Of a stretch of 42,619 bases of DNA, positions 37,878-42,619 are shown in pieces. Under the pieces are notes generated by a model. It ran no database searches. It had not been told where the DNA came from and saw nothing but the letters and a program-made list of their open reading frames with translations. This stretch comes from Caryophanales bacterium (lineage in GTDB: Bacteria; Bacillota; Bacilli; Bacillales; Bacillaceae_J), in assembly GCA_012840465.1 (NCBI GenBank), contig DULJ01000047.1:1-42619 (forward strand). Reading direction: 5' to 3'. Within the stretch, counting starts at the first letter, position 1. Each line of letters begins with the position of its first letter. The position numbers and the translations under genes were made by a program.

Positions 37878-38576
37878 TTACCTTCCCCCTGCTAGGGTTG
37901 AAGCATTCAAAGCATTTACACTATTAAGTCCAGAGTAATTAATGACTGATAAAGTTGGCCTTTCAGCTTGTATAGAAAGGCCTTCCTCTATCCAATGGCT
38001 AATTTCTTTATAATATTTTGTAACGAAATAAGGTTCAACAGGATTTACATGTAAAACCTCTACCATATACTGCGGATTTAAGTAAGGCATTGTTATCATG
38101 CCCTTTAATTGCATGATCGTGTTCATGACCGGAAGCTTTCTGAATTCCTTTTTTTGAATGCCTCTTTCAAGGATCGTTTGCAAATAATATTTTTCTTTAG
38201 TTAAATACGTGGACATAATTTCTCTTACAAGCATAGTATCTAAAGTTATCTCACGATGAACAAGTCGTGCCAACTGATGATTTTCACTTTCAAACTTTAA
38301 TAAATTCTTTACCATTTCACATAAAACTTCTTTGGAAGAGATATTGTCCTTATTCTCGAAGGATTTTTCCAATACGATAATATATTTCTCAAAATAGCTA
38401 GTTAAGAGTTGCTCTAACAGACCTTTTTTTCCATTAAAGTAATAGGAAATAAGGGCTATGTTCACATTCGCCTTTTGAGCAATTTCTCTTACTGAACTGC
38501 CATTATAGCCTTTTGAGTTAAATATTGAGATCGCTGCATCAAAAACCTTTTTCTTCGTACTAGACATTTCTTTCAT
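37878..38576 (-). CDS. refZ: TetR-type regulator of FtsZ, RefZ
   Basis: A TetR-family DNA-binding protein; in B. subtilis RefZ (YttP) binds motifs near the origin and tunes Z-ring placement at the start of sporulation. The 232 residues have the helix-turn-helix at about 28-50 (SSVREIAQKANVNIALISYYFNGKKGLL) and an all-helical ligand/dimer domain. About 25 C-terminal residues (NYSGLNSVNALNASTLAGGR) form a low-complexity tail that seems longer than the B. subtilis protein as I remember it. ATG with GGGGTGA 7-8 bases upstream. Convergent with hisJ. Confidence 0.85.
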   Translation of the reverse strand: MKEMSSTKKKVFDAAISIFNSKGYNGSSVREIAQKANVNIALISYYFNGKKGLLEQLLTSYFEKYIIVLEKSFENKDNISSKEVLCEMVKNLLKFESENHQLARLVHREITLDTMLVREIMSTYLTKEKYYLQTILERGIQKKEFRKLPVMNTIMQLKGMITMPYLNPQYMVEVLHVNPVEPYFVTKYYKEISHWIEEGLSIQAERPTLSVINYSGLNSVNALNASTLAGGR

Positions 38577-38700
38577 CGTTTTTTCACCCCAGTTCTACTT
38601 GAATATTTTCAACGTTTGAACCGGAATTCCTTTAGGATTCTCTCGACAATAACCGTACACTATTTACGCAAAAAGCCGAAATTCACAGTATCTTGTCAAA

Positions 38701-38730
38701 GAGAAAAGCGGAAGCGCTGTAGCTGGACAA
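38701..38730 (-). repeat. Dispersed repeat family A, minimal copy 7
   Basis: Only about 30 bases: the two element ends joined directly (GAGAAAAGCGGAAGCGC then TGTAGCTGGACAA). It lies between the promoter side of refZ and the terminator of the GGDEF gene. Confidence 0.6.
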
Positions 38731-38757
38731 AAAAATAAAGCACTTTTAAGTGCTTTT
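38729..38757 (-). terminator. Terminator of the GGDEF gene
   Basis: A 9-bp inverted repeat AAAGCACTT / AAGTGCTTT with a very short centre, followed on the minus strand by ATTTTTTTG. It begins three bases after the stop codon. Confidence 0.75.
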
Positions 38758-38759
38758 AA

Positions 38760-40193
38760 TTAAGTACAATTATCATAGATAATGACGCGGTTTTTACCTG
38801 TTTGTTTAGCTTTATATAACGCCTCATCGGCACGATTAAACAATTTTTTAACGGAATCATTATTTTCTTTATGCCAGACAGTAATGCCGCATGAAATTGT
38901 GATTTTGGGATTCGTTTCTATTTCCACTCTTTCAACCAATCGTTTGGCAACCCTTAGACCAGTTTTTAAATTTGCTTTGGGCAAATAGACTGCTAATTCC
39001 TCGCCACCCCATCTAGCCCCTACATCATGCTCTCGAATACTCTTTCTAATGATATTGGCGACTTGAATGATGACTTCATCACCCACCTGATGTCCAAATG
39101 TATCATTAATACTTTTAAAATCATCAATATCAATAAGCAGAAATGTCCCTAATGCATCCATATTCATCGACAACTGGATTCTTTCATCAAGGTAATTCCT
39201 GGAATGAAGCTTTGTTAAATTATCAGTAATCACCATTCTTTCCAACTCTTCTCTTAACATTGAATTCGTAAATGCCAACGTAGAGTGGTGAATGAGAGAT
39301 TGCAATAATTTAAATTTATCAAACGAAAAATGATAAGGATTTTCATTTAGAACATAAACTGCACCTATTAGGGCATGGCTTTGAGCCATCGGAACAACCA
39401 TAAGGGAGCGGAATTTTTTCTCGCCAATATTTTCATCTAAGGAAAGATCGCCAATAAATACGGCATCCTTTTCCTTTTTAATTTTATTATTTACAAAATT
39501 CACTAATGGCACGGATTCATCAAGAAAGAAGTAATCGGAACTGCCCGTTAATACTTCGAACTTATCATTTTCATTGAACATCAAGAAGCCGATTACTTGT
39601 ACATCAAAGGAAGTTCTAATCTGTTCAGACATAAAGTTGATTGTATCCGATAACCGCAAACTTGAATTCAAACGATGTGCTGTTTTATTGATTAGCTGTA
39701 AGTCTGATATAAGCTTTCTTGATTGTTGATACAATTGTGCGTTTTCCAAGGCACCTCCTGCTGTGTTGGCCAATAACTCGATGAAGCCAACTTCTTCTTT
39801 AGGAAAAACGGGAGTATCAGGGGCAGTGACCTGAAGAACCCCATATATACCTTGTTTTCCTTTTAACGGAGCATAAAGTACAGACTTGTCATCCGTTAAT
39901 GAATCTTCAATTTGAACATTGCCTGTTAAATAAGCTTGCGCCGCCGCCTGATTAATGGAATCAGAACCATACTCCAAGTCATGGATAGGAAGTTCTGGGT
40001 TCGTTGACGTGTCGTGAGATAACAATAATACACAATCAAAGGTTTCATAAACTTCCTTTAGCGTATGAATAATTTCCTTTAATACTTCAGCCATATCCAT
40101 CGAAGAGTGAAATTTCGCCGTAACCCGATATAGCTGTTCATACCTTTTTAATTTATTAATATCTATTTCTGTTGGACAGATGTCTCTGGGCAT
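38760..40193 (-). CDS. GAF-GAF-GGDEF protein, probable diguanylate cyclase
   Basis: A 477-residue probable cyclic-di-GMP synthase with two sensory GAF domains: about 20-155 (VLLLSHDTS, YGVLQVTAPDTP, ELLANTAGGALENAQLYQQS) and about 170-310 (VIGFLMFNENDKFEVLTG, VVPMAQSHALIGAVYVLN, LIHHSTLAFTNSML). A C-terminal GGDEF domain (about 320-475) starts at NLTKLHSRNYLDERI. The active-site motif is present as RWGGEELAVYLP near residue 396, so catalysis is likely. There is no membrane segment. The ATG follows GAAGGTGA. In position it corresponds to B. subtilis YtrP, between rpsD and refZ. The GAF ligand cannot be inferred. Confidence 0.9.
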   Translation of the reverse strand: MPRDICPTEIDINKLKRYEQLYRVTAKFHSSMDMAEVLKEIIHTLKEVYETFDCVLLLSHDTSTNPELPIHDLEYGSDSINQAAAQAYLTGNVQIEDSLTDDKSVLYAPLKGKQGIYGVLQVTAPDTPVFPKEEVGFIELLANTAGGALENAQLYQQSRKLISDLQLINKTAHRLNSSLRLSDTINFMSEQIRTSFDVQVIGFLMFNENDKFEVLTGSSDYFFLDESVPLVNFVNNKIKKEKDAVFIGDLSLDENIGEKKFRSLMVVPMAQSHALIGAVYVLNENPYHFSFDKFKLLQSLIHHSTLAFTNSMLREELERMVITDNLTKLHSRNYLDERIQLSMNMDALGTFLLIDIDDFKSINDTFGHQVGDEVIIQVANIIRKSIREHDVGARWGGEELAVYLPKANLKTGLRVAKRLVERVEIETNPKITISCGITVWHKENNDSVKKLFNRADEALYKAKQTGKNRVIIYDNCT

Positions 40194-40424
40194 TTCAATT
40201 CACCTTCAAAATAAAAAATGGGTACAAATGAACAATATATTATATTCCTATTATAAGCTTAATAGTCTTATTTTCCTATATCAATTTTCGGCAAGCTGTA
40301 AACTACTTCCTTTTAATTATATATCGGATTTATTTAAGGAATTTTTCATCATAATGTAACTAGATCGTAACTAAATCCAAATTATGATGCTATCGTTTAA
40401 ATTATGAGAAGACAATCATTGGTC
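40194..40424. other. AT-rich intergenic stretch with no gene seen
   Basis: This part of the 525-base gap between the GGDEF gene and rpsD holds the upstream region of the GGDEF gene. I saw no open frame with a ribosome site, no terminator and no repeat copy. Confidence 0.6.
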
Positions 40425-40453
40425 TTGACTTTATGCATAAAAAAAAATATAAT
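40425..40453 (+). promoter_or_regulatory. Strong sigma-A promoter of rpsD
   Basis: TTGACT, exactly 17 bases including an A9 run, TATAAT. It is the best promoter in the window and lies 265 bases before rpsD. Confidence 0.85.
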
Positions 40454-40459
40454 AAGTTT

Positions 40460-40718
40460 TGTGTGTAAAATAAAAGCGGCCTGAGTGTGCTAGCTTTTGT
40501 TTCATTTTGTTCCTCTTAATGGTTAATTAGGGAGATTTGGCTTTATCTTTTCCAACTTCCAACATCTCACCACTAACCTCTAGAACCGAGGTGTATCTAG
40601 TAACTCTATGCTGCTGGGGCGAGGATACATGAAGACAAAATGGACAATCGAATGAGTGCATGTGTCTGTGTTTTGTTTTTATTTTACAAAATAAAAACAT
40701 TGAAGGAGGAGCTAAATT
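40460..40718 (+). promoter_or_regulatory. rpsD leader, probable S4 autoregulatory region
   Basis: About 258 transcribed, non-coding bases lie between the promoter and rpsD. It starts with an AAAAGC / GCTTTT hairpin and continues with a GC-richer structured part around 40550-40640 (CCTCTAGAACCGAGG, ATGCTGCTGGGGCGAGG). In B. subtilis the rpsD leader binds its product, protein S4, and represses expression; the length and position fit. I did not fold the full region. Confidence 0.55.
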
Positions 40719-41321
40719 ATGGCTCGTTATACTGGACCATCTTGGAAATTATCACGTCGTTTAGGGATCTCTCTAAGCGGAACTGGAAAGGAATTAGAAA
40801 AGCGTCCTTACGCACCTGGTCAACATGGACCAAATCAACGTAAAAAGCTTTCTGAATACGGATTACAATTACAAGAGAAGCAAAAGCTTCGTCATATGTT
40901 TGGTGTGAATGAGCGCCAATTCCGCAACACATTTGCTGCTGCTGGTAAAATGAAAGGTATTCATGGTGAAAACTTCATGATTCTTTTAGAATCTCGTTTA
41001 GACAACCTTGTATACCGTTTAGGACTTGCTCGCACCCGTCGCGCAGCTCGTCAGCTTGTAAACCATGGTCATATCGTTGTTGACGGAGGTCGTGTAGACA
41101 TTCCTTCATACCGCGTTAAGCCAGGTCAAACAATTTCAGTTCGTGAAAAGTCACGCAACTTAGAAATCATTAAAGAAGCTATCGAAATCAACAACTTCGT
41201 ACCTGATTTCTTAACTTTTGACGCTGAAAAGCTTGAAGGTACTTACACTCGCTTCCCTGAGCGTTCTGAAATGCCTGCAGAAGTTAACGAAGCATTTATT
41301 GTTGAGTTCTACTCACGTTAA
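40719..41321 (+). CDS. rpsD: 30S ribosomal protein S4
   Basis: Primary 16S rRNA-binding protein that nucleates 30S assembly and helps decoding accuracy. The 200 residues equal the Bacillus length. The N-terminus reads [25 protein letters not shown] and is the zinc-free type (no CxxC cluster); the S4 RNA-binding domain at about 92-155 contains [39 protein letters not shown] lies about 7 bases before the ATG. Codon use is strongly biased as in other ribosomal genes. Transcribed alone from a strong promoter with a long leader; ends in an unusually long palindromic terminator. Confidence 0.98.
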   Translation: MARYTGPSWKLSRRLGISLSGTGKELEKRPYAPGQHGPNQRKKLSEYGLQLQEKQKLRHMFGVNERQFRNTFAAAGKMKGIHGENFMILLESRLDNLVYRLGLARTRRAARQLVNHGHIVVDGGRVDIPSYRVKPGQTISVREKSRNLEIIKEAIEINNFVPDFLTFDAEKLEGTYTRFPERSEMPAEVNEAFIVEFYSR

Positions 41322-41330
41322 TAGCTAGAC

Positions 41331-41380
41331 ACCGCAACCAAAAACCCTTGAACAATTGTTCAAGGGTTTTTGGTTGCGGT
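41331..41380. terminator. 50-bp perfect palindrome, terminator of rpsD
   Basis: Arms 41331-41355 and 41356-41380 are exact reverse complements with no spacer. The inner part is AAAAACCCTTGAAC / GTTCAAGGGTTTTT, a classic terminator with its T run, and ACCGCAACC / GGTTGCGGT extends it outside. It can serve both strands. Confidence 0.9.
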
Positions 41381-41412
41381 AATTGCTTTTTGTATTTTAT
41401 ATAAGTACTAAA

Positions 41413-41739
41413 TTATTTTTTATATGAAGAAAAATATAAAAACCACCATAACATTATATAAAGGTACCCTATTGCTACAAATACAGACCAGATTTTAAAA
41501 TGGGTTAATTCTATAAAAAACCATTGTATCTCATTACCATAGGGCCTGCCCATTGAATAGAGAAAAGATACTACTAAAATTAAAAACGGATATATGATAA
41601 CAATAATATTCATGAATGGGTTGATTCTTTTCTGGAACAATGAGATTATTCCAAAAATTACAGTTATTATTAATATACTGCAAAAAAGACCGACTCCCCA
41701 ATTAGGTATACTTGATGAATAATAAATGAAAGCTATCAT
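41413..41739 (-). CDS. Small integral membrane protein, unknown
   Basis: A 108-residue protein I do not recognise. Three hydrophobic helices lie at about 15-35 (VGLFCSILIITVIFGIISLF), 43-63 (MNIIVIIYPFLILVVSFLY) and 83-103 (IWSVFVAIGYLYIMLWWFLYF), with a short charged end SSYKK. AGGAGG lies 7-8 bases before ATG at 41739, whereas the ATG two codons earlier is too close. It follows a decayed gene remnant by 11 bases on the same strand and looks like the last gene of a small accessory operon. Codons are AT-rich compared with the housekeeping genes nearby. Confidence 0.7.
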   Translation of the reverse strand: MIAFIYYSSSIPNWGVGLFCSILIITVIFGIISLFQKRINPFMNIIVIIYPFLILVVSFLYSMGRPYGNEIQWFFIELTHFKIWSVFVAIGYLYIMLWWFLYFSSYKK

Positions 41740-41750
41740 ATCCATTCCTC

Positions 41751-41903
41751 CTAAAAATTGGCTATATAAACAGGGCTACTAATGGGAATGATATCGTTTT
41801 TAAAATTTTCTGCCTTGCATTTCTTTTTTCAAGTCTTATAGAATCCTTTTCGAGTTTCATATGCTGACTTACTCAAATTTAAATATTCTAAATCTGTAAC
41901 CAT
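41751..41903 (-). pseudogene. Remnant of a decayed gene with a strong ribosome site
   Basis: AAGGAGGAG is followed by ATG at 41903 and 24 sense codons (starting MVTDLEYLNLSKSAYE), then TGA at 41829-41831. The same frame then continues for 25 more codons (ending SSPVYIANF) to a TAG at 41751. The first residues resemble, from memory, the N-terminus of Bacillus lipase-like DUF6792 proteins that often follow a lipoprotein gene. The best reading is an internally deleted, stop-containing remnant. A genuine 24-residue peptide is the alternative. Confidence 0.45.
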
Positions 41904-41931
41904 ATTTCTCCTCCTTAGTTAAGGGTTTTTA

Positions 41932-42619
41932 CTAAAAATTAAAAATATTTTCAATATCTTTAGGTTCTTTTACAGTTTTATAATCCATTGTGGACATTGA
42001 GAACACCTTAAGCCGATAATCATCAATCTTTTTATTGTAAGGATCTATTTTCCCCTCTTTAGGAAGTAGTTGTTTTAAAGAAGTTTTATAATAATGAATA
42101 TCAAGTGAAGCACTATAAATGTTATTTTCTTTTAAATGTTTAATAAACTTGTAAATTCTCTCAGATTCAATACTTTTATTAAAAGTATCTGAATTTTGGA
42201 TAGTATGAATAAAAATTGTATGTCTTAGTTCCTTAGCATTAGATTCTCTCAAATCTTGATACTGGATATCATGTGGAATTAACTCCGTTTGATTATCCTT
42301 AATTCTTACATTAATTCTGAATCTAAAATTATCTGGAAATAGTTGGTTTATTGCAGTATCATAAATTACTTCTGCTTCTTTTGACCACTTTTCTGATAGA
42401 TAATTTTCCTCAATTTCCCTAGAATAACTATATTTTGATACATTAAATGTAAGATTTGGTTCCTCTATGGGATAAGCAATCATTGTGTATTCTTTTGTTG
42501 CAGGAATATATTTAATCTCAGGAACTATAAATTCTTGCTGATATTTATCATGTAAGTAACTTTGAATTTCGGTAATAACCTCTGATTCCTCTATGGGAGG
42601 TGAAATATAAGCATGAATA
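41932..42619 (-). CDS. Unknown protein, N-terminus outside the window
   Basis: The frame ending at 41932 stays open through the ATG at 42483 to the window edge, adding 45 codons (with EIQSYLHDKYQQEF and IPATKEYTMIAYP), so the real start lies beyond 42619 and 228 codons are visible. The sequence is soluble-looking, rich in charged and aromatic residues (DTAINQLFPDNFRFRINVRI, SASLDIHYYKT). It resembles small extracytoplasmic or lipoprotein-like accessory proteins of bacilli, but I cannot name a family and the signal region is not visible. It lies 28 bases before the remnant gene on the same strand, likely one transcript. AT-rich, accessory in character. Confidence 0.7.
   Translation of the reverse strand, partial: IHAYISPPIEESEVITEIQSYLHDKYQQEFIVPEIKYIPATKEYTMIAYPIEEPNLTFNVSKYSYSREIEENYLSEKWSKEAEVIYDTAINQLFPDNFRFRINVRIKDNQTELIPHDIQYQDLRESNAKELRHTIFIHTIQNSDTFNKSIESERIYKFIKHLKENNIYSASLDIHYYKTSLKQLLPKEGKIDPYNKKIDDYRLKVFSMSTMDYKTVKEPKDIENIFNF

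Noticed and set aside
38760-40193. Degenerate GGDEF protein
   Set aside because: The active-site motif GGEEL is intact in the expected place, so loss of activity is not supported by the sequence.
40460-40718. T-box leader before rpsD
   Set aside because: No T-box core sequence or specifier arrangement was seen, and ribosomal protein S4 is not a T-box target.

Overview
The window looks like a chromosomal segment of a low-GC, endospore-forming Bacillaceae bacterium (Bacillus or a close relative such as Neobacillus). Three things support this: AGGAGG-type ribosome sites with many TTG and GTG starts; sporulation genes (ytrH, ytrI, ytfJ, an alpha/beta-type small acid-soluble spore protein, refZ); and a gene order that, from memory, follows the fxsA(ytzA)-to-rpsD segment of Bacillus subtilis. 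No ribosomal RNA, tRNA, intact insertion sequence, prophage or CRISPR array was seen.

Layout. 1-10140 is a minus-strand block of central metabolism and replication: dnaE, malic enzyme, accD-accA, pfkA-pyk and fxsA. 10253-12500 holds the sporulation membrane pair ytrH-ytrI, convergent nrnA, and ytpI. 12532-16202 holds a tandem pair of dispersed repeats, the CBS/DRTGG/hotdog regulator ytoI, the metallo-hydrolase ytkL and an M24 peptidase. 16227-16866 is an array of twelve exact 52-bp units plus a partial thirteenth, each with a 12-bp inverted repeat. 16960-22989 holds ald, two tandem universal stress proteins, argG-argH with an ARG-box candidate, a small unknown gene and moaB. 23003-29520 is a minus-strand run of an EcsC-family gene, ackA, ytxK, ytfJ, ytfI, yteJ and sppA, interrupted by two copies of a second hairpin-rich repeat. 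29703-38576 holds NAD kinase, an acyl-CoA synthetase, an SASP gene, thiI with its cysteine desulfurase, ezrA, hisJ and refZ. 38760-41380 holds a GAF-GAF-GGDEF protein and rpsD with a long leader and a 50-bp perfectly palindromic terminator. 41413-42619 is an AT-rich accessory end: a small membrane protein, a decayed gene remnant and an unknown gene that runs off the window.

Genes that work together: PfkA and Pyk (glycolysis) beside AccDA (malonyl-CoA) and malic enzyme (NADPH/pyruvate); ArgG and ArgH (last steps of arginine synthesis, apparently translationally coupled); the cysteine desulfurase and ThiI (4-thiouridine/thiazole sulfur relay); EzrA and RefZ (both act on FtsZ); AckA (overflow metabolism). 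The least explained parts are non-coding: the 52-bp array, seven copies of repeat family A (several ending within a few bases of a stop codon), and two copies of repeat family B that each fill the space from one gene's stop codon to the next gene's Shine-Dalgarno sequence. Starts were chosen by Shine-Dalgarno spacing and recalled family N-termini; no database search was run.
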